Positions 1 to 9,256 of a DNA stretch of 64,000 nt are shown in pieces (the stretch's first letter is position 1; the number at the start of each line of letters is the position of its first letter). Below the pieces are notes generated by a model that searched no databases, was not told the origin of the DNA, and was given only the letters and a program-made list of their open reading frames with translations. The DNA is taken from contig CADEFT010000032.1 in NCBI GenBank assembly GCA_902826685.1, forward strand, positions 1 to 64,000, read 5' to 3'. The position numbers were made by a program, and so were the translations under genes. Origin of the DNA: an uncultured Acidobacteriota bacterium (GTDB lineage Bacteria > Acidobacteriota > Terriglobia > Bryobacterales > Bryobacteraceae).

Positions 1-61
1 TCCAACGTCACATGCTTTGGGATACTTCAGCCTACTTTTTCAGCAGCCTGCTAGGGGTAAT

Positions 62-3000
62 ATGAGGATCCGCGTCGTCTCTCTTCTGTTCGTTACCCTT
101 GCGTGCTGGGCGCAAAACTCCGGAATTCAAGGCGTCATCACCGACCAAAGCGGCGCGGCCGTGCCGGATGTGACGGTGCGCATCGCCAACGTCGCCACCG
201 GTGTTGCCACCACCGTACGTTCGAATGACCGCGGATTGTATTCGGCTCCCTTCCTGCAACAGGGCACCTACCGCATTCAGGCCGAAAAGCAGGGCTTCAG
301 CTCCGTCACGCGCGACAATCTCAAGCTCGACGTGGAGCAGACCGCCCGCCTCGATATCGAGTTGAAGCTGGGCACGGTGGCCGAAGCCGTGGAAGTGTCC
401 GCGGCGGCCGTGCTGCTGGAATCGGAAACCACCGCCGTCGGCCAGGTGATCGAAAACAAGCGCATCGTGGAAATGCCGCTGAATCTGCGCAATTACCTTG
501 AGCTGGCGAAATTTTCAGCGGGCGTGCTGCCCGGCCGGACGCTCGGCCGCGGCTCGCGCACCGGAGGAGAAGACGGTACCGAAGGCGGGTTCATCGCCCT
601 CGGCCAGCATGCTTATCAGACCAACGTGCTGCTGGATGGCGTCGATAATTCCTCGCGCGCTTCGGGCGGCCCGCTCGGGTTTCAGGCTCAGGCCGTGAAG
701 CCGCCGGTCGACGCCATCTCCGAATTCAAAGTGGTCACCAACAACAACTCGGCCGAGTATGGATATCGTGTGGGCGGCAAGGTGCTGGTATCCACTAAAT
801 CCGGAACCAACGCCTTCCATGGCTCGCTCTACGAATTCCTGCGCAACGACAAGTTCGACGGCTCCAATTTCTTCGCCAACCGTTCCGGAGCGCCCAAGCC
901 CGCGCTGCGGCAGAACCAGTTTGGCGGCACCGTGGGCGGGCCCGTCATCAAGAACCGCACGTTCTTTTTCTTCAGCTATCAGGGGACGCGCATTCGCCGC
1001 GGCCGCAGCTTCACCTCCACGGTGCCAAGCGCGGCGGCCAAGGCGGGCGATTTCTCGCAGGAAGGTTTGCGGCGCAACCTGATCTTCGATCCGATGACCA
1101 CCACTGGCACGGGCACCGCCGTCCTGCGCCAGGCGTTTCCGGGCAATCGCATACCCTTGAGCCGGTTCGATCCGGTGGTGATGCCCATCGTCGCCAACTA
1201 TCCGAACGCCAACGTCGCCGGCCGCGAGTTTCAACCGAACAACTATTTCTTCGCGCCCACCGACATCGACAATTCGAATCAGTACGACATGCGGTTCGAC
1301 CACAACTTTTCGGAGAAGGACCGCGTGTTTGCCCGTTGGAGCATTCGCCGCGACAACAAGCTGCAGAACGGTCCGCTGCCGCTAACGGCGCAAGGCGGCG
1401 GCCTGGGCCAGACCATCGATCTGCCGGGTGACAACTGGATGGGAAGCTGGACGCGCAGCGTCACGCCTACCATTTATAATGAGGCGCGTTTTGGTTACAC
1501 GCACTATCCAACGCGCTTCGATATTCTCGACACCGAAAATCTCAACAAGAAGTACGGCGTTCGCGGCGCCCCGGGCGACGGCTTCAACGACAATCTCGAT
1601 CATGGCCTGGCGCGATTCACGCCTTCCGACTACAACGAGATCGGCTCGCGCAGCTTCTGGCCGAACAACAATTTCCTGGACAACGTTCAGTTCAACGACA
1701 ACGTGCTGATCCAGCGCGGCTCGCACGCGATCAAGGCGGGCGCCGAGTACCGGCGTTCCATGGTTTTTCGCGAAGCCTCGCGCTTCCGACGCGGCCAGTT
1801 CGCCTTCAATCGCATTTTCACCACCGAACGGCCGAACGACGCCAACAGCCGGTTGCAGACCGGCAACGGCATGGCCGACTTCCTGCTCGGCATGGCGAGT
1901 TCCACCACCGTCGGCAATCAGAACGGCGAGGATGTCTACACCCCTTACTGGGGCGCCTATGTGCAGGACGACTGGAAGGTGACGCGCAACCTCACCATCA
2001 ATGCGGGTCTGCGCTGGGAACTGATGGCCGCGCCCTATTTTCCGAATGGCACGAAAGTGGGCCGAGGCGGCGTGAGCCGCTATCTCACCGAATTCAACGT
2101 GGCACGCACGGACCAGCGCTATGAGACATTCGAACGTCCCACGAGCGCCCGCGATTGCGGCTGCACGCAGGACTTCAACAACTTCGCGCCGCGCCTGGGT
2201 CTTGCCTACAAATTGAATGACCGCACGGTGATTCGCAGCGGCTTTGGCCTGTTCTACGGCGAGGCCGACAACACGCAGAGCGAGAGCGCCCGATTCCTTA
2301 ACCTTTCGCCCGACTTTACTGAAGTCAACCTGCCGACTACCGACAACGTGACGCCCGTCGCCCTGGTGCGCACCGGCTTCGTTCCGGTGCAGCTTCCCGC
2401 TTCCGCGCCCGTCTCCAACACCAACGTGGATGTGACGCCTTACAAGTACCCCACGCAGTACGTCTCGCAATGGTTCTTCGATCTGCAGCGCGAATTCGGC
2501 GACATGATTTTCGCCGCGGGCTATCAGGGCGCCAAGGCGACGCACCTTTTTGCCAACCGCAATATCAACAACGGCGGGCCCGATCCTTCCATTCCCGCGG
2601 TGCGGCGCCGGGTGCGGCCGTTCTGGAACGGCGTCAACCTGCACGACACCGGGGCTAATTCGAGTTACAACGCACTTACCGCGAAGGCCGAGAAGCGGTT
2701 CTCAAAAGGGCTGACGTTCATCGCGTCCTATACATGGTCCAAGAACATCGATCAATCGGTGGAGAATCTGAACGAAGGCGGCTCCGGCCGCGCCGATGAA
2801 TACAACCTTACGGCCGAACGCGGTCTTTCCGACCTCGACCGCCGCCACAACTTCGTGAGCAGCTTTACCTACGAATTGCCGTTAGGCAAGAACCGGTTCA
2901 TCGGCGGCTGGCAGTTGGGCGGCATCCTGTCGCTGCGGTCGGGCACTCCCTATGACGTGAACTATCCCGGCGATCCTCAGAATTCCGGCACGCGCAATCG

Positions 3001-3337
3001 CGGCAACCGTATCGCCTCCGGCCGGCTCGACAATCCCACCATCGATCTCTGGTTCGATCAATTCGCTTTCGTCGCGAGCGCGCCCGGCGTCATCGGCAAC
3101 GCCGGACGCAACGTTCTCATCGGGCCCGGCTCGCGCAATTTCGATCTCATTCTGGGCAAGCGCTTCGCCCTGCCGTGGGAAGGCCACGCCGTGCAGTTCC
3201 GGTTTGAATCGTTCAATCTGACCAATACGCCGACCTTCGGGCAGCCGAACGCCGGATTGCGCGGCCCGGCCACCGGCACCATCACGCAGGCCGATGAGCC
3301 GCGACGCATCCAATTCGCCTTGAAATACACGTTCTGA
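62..3337 (+). CDS. TonB-dependent receptor, Oar-like, with N-terminal carboxypeptidase-regulatory domain
   Basis: Outer-membrane receptor of 1,091 residues, expected to import a bulky solute with TonB energy. The chosen ATG at 62 begins a clear signal peptide (MRIRVVSLLFVTLACWAQ) and follows AGGGG four bases upstream; an in-frame ATG at 17 would put 15 non-signal residues in front and is less likely. Residues about 22-100 form the Ig-like carboxypeptidase-regulatory fold (GIQGVITDQSGAAVPDV, GTYRIQAEKQGF). A plug domain follows (LNLRNYLELAKFSAG; SEFKVVTNNNSAEYGYRVGG), then a long barrel with many aromatic and Asn/Arg-rich strands, ending in the aromatic terminus KYTF typical of barrel proteins. 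The substrate is unknown; the SMP-30 lactonase gene 8 bp downstream hints at a sugar acid or lactone. No SusD-like partner is visible. Family call is firm, substrate is inference. Confidence 0.93.
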   Translation: MRIRVVSLLFVTLACWAQNSGIQGVITDQSGAAVPDVTVRIANVATGVATTVRSNDRGLYSAPFLQQGTYRIQAEKQGFSSVTRDNLKLDVEQTARLDIELKLGTVAEAVEVSAAAVLLESETTAVGQVIENKRIVEMPLNLRNYLELAKFSAGVLPGRTLGRGSRTGGEDGTEGGFIALGQHAYQTNVLLDGVDNSSRASGGPLGFQAQAVKPPVDAISEFKVVTNNNSAEYGYRVGGKVLVSTKSGTNAFHGSLYEFLRNDKFDGSNFFANRSGAPKPALRQNQFGGTVGGPVIKNRTFFFFSYQGTRIRRGRSFTSTVPSAAAKAGDFSQEGLRRNLIFDPMTTTGTGTAVLRQAFPGNRIPLSRFDPVVMPIVANYPNANVAGREFQPNNYFFAPTDIDNSNQYDMRFDHNFSEKDRVFARWSIRRDNKLQNGPLPLTAQGGGLGQTIDLPGDNWMGSWTRSVTPTIYNEARFGYTHYPTRFDILDTENLNKKYGVRGAPGDGFNDNLDHGLARFTPSDYNEIGSRSFWPNNNFLDNVQFNDNVLIQRGSHAIKAGAEYRRSMVFREASRFRRGQFAFNRIFTTERPNDANSRLQTGNGMADFLLGMASSTTVGNQNGEDVYTPYWGAYVQDDWKVTRNLTINAGLRWELMAAPYFPNGTKVGRGGVSRYLTEFNVARTDQRYETFERPTSARDCGCTQDFNNFAPRLGLAYKLNDRTVIRSGFGLFYGEADNTQSESARFLNLSPDFTEVNLPTTDNVTPVALVRTGFVPVQLPASAPVSNTNVDVTPYKYPTQYVSQWFFDLQREFGDMIFAAGYQGAKATHLFANRNINNGGPDPSIPAVRRRVRPFWNGVNLHDTGANSSYNALTAKAEKRFSKGLTFIASYTWSKNIDQSVENLNEGGSGRADEYNLTAERGLSDLDRRHNFVSSFTYELPLGKNRFIGGWQLGGILSLRSGTPYDVNYPGDPQNSGTRNRGNRIASGRLDNPTIDLWFDQFAFVASAPGVIGNAGRNVLIGPGSRNFDLILGKRFALPWEGHAVQFRFESFNLTNTPTFGQPNAGLRGPATGTITQADEPRRIQFALKYTF

Positions 3338-3345
3338 GACACCCC

Positions 3346-4206
3346 ATGAGATCCATCTGGCTGGCGCTCGCCGTCGCGTTGAACGGTCAGGATTTTTCCA
3401 AGATCCAGGTGGAAAAATGTTCGGCCGGCCACCGCTTCGCCGAAGGCGCGGTCTGGTCGCGCGACGGCTACCTGATTTTTTCCGACGTGCCGAACAATCG
3501 CATGGCCAAGTTCGTGCCGGGCAAGGGCACCGAAACATTCCGCGACAACACCAACGGAGCCAACGGCAACGCCTTCGACGCGCAGGGCCGGTTGTATACC
3601 TGTGAAACGCGGACGCGACGCGTGGTGCGGCAGAAAAAGGACGGGCCGCTCGAAGTGGTGGCCGAAAAATTCGAAGGCAAACGGCTGAACGCGCCCAACG
3701 ACATCGTGGTGCGCAAGGATGGCAACGTCTACTTCACCGACCCGGCTTTCGGAATCCAGTCCGATCAGCGCGACCTGGACTTTCATGGCATCTACCACGT
3801 CTCGCCGAAGGGCGTGCTGGAACTGGTGGCTCGCTGGAAGACTCGTCCCAACGGCATCGCGCTCTCGCCCAACGGACGCGTCCTCTACGTCAGTAACAGC
3901 GATGAGCGCAGCATTCGCGCCTTCGATCTCGCGGGCGACGGCAAGGCCTCGAACGAGCGCGCGCTTATTGAAAAGATCCCCGGTCCACCCGATGGCCTGA
4001 AGGCCGACGAAAAAGGAAATCTCTACGTCACCGCGCGCGGCGTGTTCGTCTACGATGCCAAGGGCCAGCAGCTCCACCACATCGAGCTTTCCGAACGCGC
4101 CGCGAATCTCGCTTTCGGCGATCCCGATTTTCAGACGCTCTATATCACGGCGCAAACGTCGGTTTACCGCATTCGCATGGACGTGAAGGGCGCGGTGCAG
4201 TACTAG
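3346..4206 (+). CDS. SMP-30/gluconolactonase-type beta-propeller, exported
   Basis: A 286-residue six-bladed beta-propeller of the SMP-30/gluconolactonase/LRE family, whose members hydrolyse sugar lactones with a divalent metal. Family signatures are FAEGAVWSRDGYLIFSDVPNN near residue 30, LNAPNDIVVRKDGNVYFTDPAFG (residues about 110-130), RPNGIALSPNGRVLYVSNSD and GPPDGLKADEKGNLYVT. The Glu of AEGAVW, the Asn of PND and the Asp of PDG fit the metal ligands of characterised members. The first 15 residues (MRSIWLALAVALNGQ) look like a short signal peptide, so it probably acts in the periplasm. It starts 8 bp after the TonB receptor and its stop codon overlaps the next start, so it is likely co-transcribed with both. 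Lactone specificity cannot be read from sequence. Confidence 0.88.
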   Translation: MRSIWLALAVALNGQDFSKIQVEKCSAGHRFAEGAVWSRDGYLIFSDVPNNRMAKFVPGKGTETFRDNTNGANGNAFDAQGRLYTCETRTRRVVRQKKDGPLEVVAEKFEGKRLNAPNDIVVRKDGNVYFTDPAFGIQSDQRDLDFHGIYHVSPKGVLELVARWKTRPNGIALSPNGRVLYVSNSDERSIRAFDLAGDGKASNERALIEKIPGPPDGLKADEKGNLYVTARGVFVYDAKGQQLHHIELSERAANLAFGDPDFQTLYITAQTSVYRIRMDVKGAVQY

Positions 4207-4649
4207 TGGCGGAAGGCAGCCGGCGCTATCCCGAGCGGCCGATTCTCGGCGTGGGCGCGCTGATCTTTCAGCGCAACCGGATCCTGTTGGCCGAACGCGG
4301 CAAGCAGCCGTTGAAGGGCTACTGGTCGCTGCCGGGCGGTGCGCTCGAAACCGGCGAGACCATCGAGAGCGGGCTGCGCCGTGAAGTGCTGGAGGAAACG
4401 GGATTGATTGTCGAACCGATGGAACTCGCCGAGATCTTCGAACGCATCATTCCCGACGCCCAGGGACGCGCCGAATACCATTACGTGCTGATCGACTACA
4501 TCTGCCGCGTGAAGGGCGGCGAGGCGCGCGCCGCCACCGACGTCAGCGCGCTCGCCTGGGTGCCGCGCCGGGATCTGATTCGCTACAAACTCACCGAGGG
4601 AACGCTGCCCGTCATCGAACGGGCCTTTGAGCGCAGCAAACGCAGATGA
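4206..4649 (+). CDS. Nudix hydrolase
   Basis: A 147-residue cytoplasmic Nudix enzyme that cleaves a nucleoside diphosphate linked to another moiety. The full Nudix box GX5EX7REUXEEXGU is present: G45, E51, then REVLEETGL from R59. It begins with GTG whose first base is the last base of the preceding TAG stop, and its own stop overlaps the mutS2 start (ATGA), so translation is probably coupled through three genes. Length and layout resemble ADP-ribose or NADH pyrophosphatase-type Nudix proteins (the ILLAERGKQPLKGYWSLPGG segment), but substrate specificity is not assignable. Confidence 0.92.
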   Translation: MAEGSRRYPERPILGVGALIFQRNRILLAERGKQPLKGYWSLPGGALETGETIESGLRREVLEETGLIVEPMELAEIFERIIPDAQGRAEYHYVLIDYICRVKGGEARAATDVSALAWVPRRDLIRYKLTEGTLPVIERAFERSKRR

Positions 4650-7072
4650 CCAACTCAAGCGCCGACCTTCTGGAATTCGATGGGCTGCTGGCGGTTCTCG
4701 GGCGCTATGTGGGCAGCGCCATGGGCCGCGAGGAATTGGCGCAGGTGCGCCCGATGTCGGACCGCGCGGCGATCGAGCGGGCGCAGGCGCTGAACGCCGA
4801 AGCCATCGAGTATCTCACCGCCGCGTCCACTCCACGCACCGCCGCGCCCGGGCCCGCTTCGGTTCGCCTGCGCTTCACCGATCTGCCCGACGTGCGCGAG
4901 GCGGCGCGCAAGCTGCGCATTGAAGGCGCGGCGCTTGAAGGGAAGCAGATCTTCGATCTCGCCTCGCTGCTCGACCGCATCGGCGAAGGGCGCGCCGCGC
5001 TCACCGCGACCGCCACGCGATTTCCACGCCTGGGCGAACTCGGCCGCAACCTGGGCGATCTGCGGGAACTCGCCACCGCCCTGCAGGGCAAGATTCTGCC
5101 CGATGGCTCGGTGGCCGACGACGCGAGCGTAGCGCTCAACCGCATCCGCCGGTCCATCGAGCGCCAGAAGCGCGACATTCAGAATTCGCTCGAACGGTTC
5201 CTGCGCTCGCACCGCACCGACGGCGTCGTGCAGGAAGATTTCGTCACGTCGCGCAACGACCGGTTCGTGGTGCCCATCGTCAGCGGACAGCAGGGCCGCG
5301 TCGAAGGCGTCATCCACGGCTCGAGCGGCAGCGGGCAGACCGTATTCGTCGAGCCCTTCGAAACCATCGGCCTCAACAACGCGCTGGTGAACCTGATGGA
5401 AGAGGAACTGCGCGAAGTCCATCGCATCCTGCGCGAGCTGACGGCGCGGCTGCGCGAGCGCGCGGAAGAAATCAACCAGTCGCTCGATATCATGGGCCAG
5501 CTCGATCTGCTGTTCGCCAAAGCCTCCTTCGCCGTCGAGTTCGACTGCACAATTCCCGGCTTTTCCTACAGTCAGGAGCCGGTGCTGCGCCTGGAAGCCG
5601 CGCGCCATCCCCTGCTTCAGGATGTCCTGCGCCGCCAGCGCAAGCCGATCGTACCGATTTCTTTCACGCTCGACGCTTCCCGCCGCACGCTGCTGCTGAG
5701 CGGCCCCAACACAGGCGGCAAGACGGTGACCCTCAAGACGGCCGGCCTGCTCGCGCTGATGGCGCAATCGGGACTGCCCGTGCCCGCGCGCATAGCCGAA
5801 TTCCCGGTCTTCGATCAGATTCTGGCGGACCTCGGCGACAACCAATCCATCGCCGAGAGCCTTTCCAGTTTTTCCGCCCACATCCGGCGGATTCGCGAGA
5901 TCGTCACCATCGTCACGCCGGAATCGCTCGTGCTGCTCGATGAGTTGGGCCGCGCCACCGATCCCGAAGAAGGCGGAGCGCTGGCGGTGGCGGTGGCCGA
6001 AAATCTCCGCGGCTGGAAAGCGTTTACCCTCGCCTCCACGCACCTGCTCGCGATGAAGATTTATGGGGGCAGCCGCGAAGGCGTGGTGAACGGGTCCATG
6101 GGATTCGATCATGAGACGCTTGAGCCCACCTATATCTTGAAACTCGGCGCGCCGGGGGAGTCGGCGGGCTTGGCCATCGCCAGCCGGCTCGGCATGCCGG
6201 CCGACCTGATCGAGAAAGCGCGCGCCTCCATGTCAAACCGGGAGCGCAGCGTCTCTGAATTCCTGACTCAGATCCAAAAACAGAACGCCGAGCTTTCAGA
6301 CGAAAAGCGAAAGCTCGAAGAACAGCGCGCGGCGCTGGCAGTGCGTGAGAAGTCGGTGGCGATGGAATGGGAAAGGAAGGAGTCGGCGAAGATCAAGGAA
6401 CTGGAGCGGCGCGTCGAAGCGTTGCTTGGCGAGTTCGAGCGGCAATCGAAACAAGTGCTGGGCTCCATCGCCGAGAGTGCCACCCAGCGCAAATCCACCG
6501 AACATGCGCAGCGCAAGGTGGCGCGAGCGATGCGTGAGACGCGGGAGCAGTTCCAGGAAGCCGTTCTGCCACCGCCCGTTGAATCGAAGCCCGCCGCGCC
6601 CGCCGTGAAAATCGTGGAAGGCAGCCGAGTGCGCCTGCGCGACATTCGCGAGCCCGCCACCGTGCGCCGCGTGCTGGGGGAAGGGAAACTGGAAGTCGCG
6701 GCGGGGTTGCTGAAGCTGCAGGTGCTGGCGGAAGACGTACTGGAAGTCCTGCCGGAATCCTCCGCCGCGGGCCGCGCACTGCCGAAGAATGTGAGCTTTC
6801 AATCGTCGGGTCCGCGCTTTGAGACTTCCTATCGCGAGATCAACCTGATCGGCAAGCGCGCCGAGGAAGCGGTGGAAGAACTCGACCGCTTCCTCGACCA
6901 GGCCGTGATGGCCGAAATCTCACGGCTGCGTATCGTGCATGGCCACGGCATGGGCGTTCTCAAGAAAGCCGTGGCGGAGTATCTGAACGCGAGCCCGCAT
7001 GTGGCGCGCCACTACGCCGCTCCCCCTTCCGAAGGTGGCACCGGCGCCACCATCGTGGAATTGAAGGATTGA
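4646..7072 (+). CDS. mutS2: MutS2-family endonuclease/ribosome-rescue ATPase
   Basis: 808 residues, normal for MutS2. The order is a lever/clamp region, the MutS ATPase with Walker A GPNTGGKT (residues about 353-360), Walker B with LVLLDELGRATDPEEGGAL and a Thr-His switch (ASTHLLAMK), a long charged coiled coil (about 530-630), a KOW-like linker, and a C-terminal Smr nuclease domain with LIGKRAEEAVEELDRFLDQA and HGHGMGVLKKAV (around residue 768). MutS2 lacks the mismatch-recognition domain of MutS. Known roles are suppression of homologous recombination and, in Bacillus, sensing of collided ribosomes. Its ATG overlaps the Nudix stop by ATGA. No defects seen. Confidence 0.95.
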   Translation: MTNSSADLLEFDGLLAVLGRYVGSAMGREELAQVRPMSDRAAIERAQALNAEAIEYLTAASTPRTAAPGPASVRLRFTDLPDVREAARKLRIEGAALEGKQIFDLASLLDRIGEGRAALTATATRFPRLGELGRNLGDLRELATALQGKILPDGSVADDASVALNRIRRSIERQKRDIQNSLERFLRSHRTDGVVQEDFVTSRNDRFVVPIVSGQQGRVEGVIHGSSGSGQTVFVEPFETIGLNNALVNLMEEELREVHRILRELTARLRERAEEINQSLDIMGQLDLLFAKASFAVEFDCTIPGFSYSQEPVLRLEAARHPLLQDVLRRQRKPIVPISFTLDASRRTLLLSGPNTGGKTVTLKTAGLLALMAQSGLPVPARIAEFPVFDQILADLGDNQSIAESLSSFSAHIRRIREIVTIVTPESLVLLDELGRATDPEEGGALAVAVAENLRGWKAFTLASTHLLAMKIYGGSREGVVNGSMGFDHETLEPTYILKLGAPGESAGLAIASRLGMPADLIEKARASMSNRERSVSEFLTQIQKQNAELSDEKRKLEEQRAALAVREKSVAMEWERKESAKIKELERRVEALLGEFERQSKQVLGSIAESATQRKSTEHAQRKVARAMRETREQFQEAVLPPPVESKPAAPAVKIVEGSRVRLRDIREPATVRRVLGEGKLEVAAGLLKLQVLAEDVLEVLPESSAAGRALPKNVSFQSSGPRFETSYREINLIGKRAEEAVEELDRFLDQAVMAEISRLRIVHGHGMGVLKKAVAEYLNASPHVARHYAAPPSEGGTGATIVELKD

Positions 7073-7076
7073 AGTA

Positions 7077-8024
7077 CTAGATCACCGGAGCGTTGCGTTT
7101 GCGGTGCGACGCCGGCTTCACCATCCGCTCCAGCGCGTCTTCTGGCACCGTAAGGGTCATGCGCAACTGATTTCCGGTGGCCTTGAGGTCCAACCGGCTC
7201 AGCAGCTCGGCCGCTTCGGCGGCCTTGGCGTCCTTGTCGCGATTCAGCTCCACCATGCTCGATAGAAACTTCACCACATCCACCAGCGCGCTGGCGTCTT
7301 TTTCCGTGCGCATCTCGGCTTCGGCCATCAGTTCGATATTGGCGCCGAAACGCACACCGCCCACCACGCTCTGCATGCCTTCGAGCATGGCTCCCCGCAT
7401 CCCCTCGATCTGCTTGTGACGCAAGCCGCTCGCCAGGCGGCCGGCGCCGGCGGTCAGCATCCAGGCGTCGTAGCGGGTGCCAAGCTCGGTGATTCGGTTG
7501 GCGGTCTTAGGATCGAGCGCCGCCGCGCTCTGCCTGCCGCGATCGATGGCGCCTTTCACATAATCGATGTCGCCCGCCACCGCCGTGGCCGCATCGAGCA
7601 GCGCCAGCCACCCGTGCGATTCCGGTTTCCCGCCGGTGAGGATATCGACGCCCTGATAGACGATCTTATTCGCGCCTTCCGATTGAGCGAAGGAGCGGAT
7701 CCGCTGTGCGTCGAAGCGGCCTTTCACCAGCATCAGCACCTTGCCGCGCCGTTCGGAATCGGCCGACGCGAACACCACCTCGGTCAAATCGCGCCGCGGG
7801 TCGAAGCCGGTGGCCGAGATGAACTTCGCAAGCTTCGCTTCTTCCTCTTTCATCTGATCGAGCAGATATTGCCCGAAGCGCGAGGATTTGATCTGGTCCG
7901 CGTGGAAGCCGGCGACGAAGGTCGCATCCGGCGGAATCATTTTGATAAGGGCGGGGTCGGCGGCCGAAACCAGGCCGAATCCGGTGGCGATGACAGCAAG
8001 CGCAACGTTCCGAAACAGAGTCAT
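7077..8024 (-). CDS. Exported protein of unknown function
   Basis: A 315-residue protein I do not recognise. It starts with a Sec signal peptide (MTLFRNVALAVIATGFGLVSA, cleavage near AA-D). The mature part is mixed alpha/beta with phrases such as MIPPDATFVAGFHADQIKSS, LTEVVFASADSERRGKVLMLVKG and a late FLSSMVELNRDKDAKAAEAAELL helix. This layout recalls exported proteins seen in Acidobacteriota and Planctomycetes that report a per-item score, but I can assign no enzyme motif. It converges on mutS2 with only 4 bp between the stop codons and lies 56 bp downstream of ribBA on the same strand. Confidence 0.75.
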   Translation of the reverse strand: MTLFRNVALAVIATGFGLVSAADPALIKMIPPDATFVAGFHADQIKSSRFGQYLLDQMKEEEAKLAKFISATGFDPRRDLTEVVFASADSERRGKVLMLVKGRFDAQRIRSFAQSEGANKIVYQGVDILTGGKPESHGWLALLDAATAVAGDIDYVKGAIDRGRQSAAALDPKTANRITELGTRYDAWMLTAGAGRLASGLRHKQIEGMRGAMLEGMQSVVGGVRFGANIELMAEAEMRTEKDASALVDVVKFLSSMVELNRDKDAKAAEAAELLSRLDLKATGNQLRMTLTVPEDALERMVKPASHRKRNAPVI

Positions 8025-8079
8025 TCGGTGTACCTACTTTTAGAACGCCTCCAACTACCCCAATGTTCCCAAATTTTTT

Positions 8080-9201
8080 TCAGCCGATCGGAACCTGATC
8101 CACGATTTCGATGCCGAAACCCTCCAGGCCCACCACCTTCCGGGGATGATTGGTCAGTAGCCGGATGCTGCGCAAACCCAGATCGGAAAGGATTTGCGCG
8201 CCGATGCCGGTGTCGTGCTGCAGCATCCGCTGTCCGTCGGGCTGCGGCAGGTGGCGCAGCCAATGCGGCACCAGGCGCGAATCGCCGTTATCCCGATGGA
8301 CATGGAAGCTGGGCGCCGTCTGATGCAGATACACCAGCACCCCCACGCCTTCCTTGGCGATCCGGCGCAGCGAGCCGTCGAGCGAGGGCCGGCACTCGCA
8401 TTCGGTCGATCCGAACACGTTGCCATAAACGCAATGGGAATGCATCCTCACCAGCACGCTGTCATTGGCGGAAGGGTGGCCTTTCACCAGCGCCAGATGG
8501 ACGCCGCCGTCGACGCTGCTCTTATAAGCCACCGTGCGAAAGTCGCCGAACGCGGTGTGCAGTTCGCCCTCTCCCTGGCGGGTGACCGTACGCTCGTTCT
8601 GCATGCGATAGCGGATCAAATCCGCCACCGAGATCATGCGCAGCCTATGCGTCCCGCAGAACTCGCGCAATTCTGGCACGCGCGCCATCGTGCCGTCTTC
8701 GTTCATGATTTCGCAGATCACGCCGCCCGGTTCGAGGCCCGCCAGCCGCGCCAGGTCCACCGCCGCTTCGGTTTGGCCCGAACGCACCAGCACGCCGCCT
8801 TCGCGAGCCCGCAAGGGGAACACGTGGCCGGGCCGGGCCAGATCGGACGGTCTCGAAGCCGGATCGATGGCCACCTGAATCGTCCGTGCGCGATCGTGCG
8901 CCGAAATCCCCGTCGTCACCCCCGTCGCCGCTTCGATCGATTCGGTGAAGGCGGTGCCGAATTTCGAGCTGTTGCGCTGCGTCATCATCGCCAGGTGCAG
9001 GTGATCGCACTTTTCGGCCGAAAGCGCCAGGCAGATCAACCCGCGCGCATGCTTCGACATGAAGTTAATGATCTCCGGCGTGATCTTTTCCGCCGCGATG
9101 GTGAGGTCGCCCTCGTTTTCCCGGTCTTCGTCGTCCACCACCACCACCAGCTTGCCGGCGCGGAAGTCTTCAACGGCTTCCGGAATGGAAGCAAATGGCA
9201 T
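8080..9201 (-). CDS. ribB: RibBA-type protein: 3,4-dihydroxy-2-butanone-4-phosphate synthase with degenerate GTP cyclohydrolase II domain
   Basis: A 373-residue riboflavin-pathway protein. Residues 1-200 are an intact RibB domain (DDEDRENEGD at 23-32, FMSKHARGLICLAL, TDGISAHDRA-like TGISAHDRART, RPGHVFPLRAREGGVL), making DHBP from ribulose 5-phosphate. The second half aligns with GTP cyclohydrolase II and keeps the zinc cysteines (HSHCVYGNVFGSTECEC) and the tail LLTNHPRKVVGLEGFG. The catalytic YxRQEGRGIG motif reads YLHQTAPSFH, and the DLRDY segment carrying the nucleophilic Arg reads MLQHDT. RibA activity is therefore doubtful, as in RibBX-type variants. The start at 9201 (MPFASIPEA) fits the domain; an in-frame ATG at 9258 would add 19 unrelated residues. 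No Shine-Dalgarno is seen; TAGAAT lies 8 bases upstream. Confidence 0.9.
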   Translation of the reverse strand: MPFASIPEAVEDFRAGKLVVVVDDEDRENEGDLTIAAEKITPEIINFMSKHARGLICLALSAEKCDHLHLAMMTQRNSSKFGTAFTESIEAATGVTTGISAHDRARTIQVAIDPASRPSDLARPGHVFPLRAREGGVLVRSGQTEAAVDLARLAGLEPGGVICEIMNEDGTMARVPELREFCGTHRLRMISVADLIRYRMQNERTVTRQGEGELHTAFGDFRTVAYKSSVDGGVHLALVKGHPSANDSVLVRMHSHCVYGNVFGSTECECRPSLDGSLRRIAKEGVGVLVYLHQTAPSFHVHRDNGDSRLVPHWLRHLPQPDGQRMLQHDTGIGAQILSDLGLRSIRLLTNHPRKVVGLEGFGIEIVDQVPIG

Positions 9202-9209
9202 CAGTATCA

Positions 9210-9215
9210 ATTCTA
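9210..9215 (-). promoter_or_regulatory. Putative -10 element (TAGAAT) 8 bases before the ribBA start
   Basis: TAGAAT on the minus strand (5 of 6 to TATAAT) ends 8 bases before the ATG at 9201, which has no Shine-Dalgarno. If real, the mRNA would begin at or just before the start codon. No convincing -35 is present. Confidence 0.35.
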
Positions 9216-9241
9216 GTTGCGCCGCCGGAGCGCCGCTGGCG

Positions 9242-9247
9242 TAAAAT
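9242..9247 (+). promoter_or_regulatory. Putative -10 element (TAAAAT) 9 bases before the cytochrome start
   Basis: TAAAAT (5 of 6 to TATAAT) ends 9 bases before the ATG at 9257. There is no Shine-Dalgarno in the gap (AACCCGGAC). It would give a leaderless or near-leaderless transcript. It lies in the 55-bp divergent spacer shared with ribBA. Confidence 0.35.
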
Positions 9248-9256
9248 AACCCGGAC

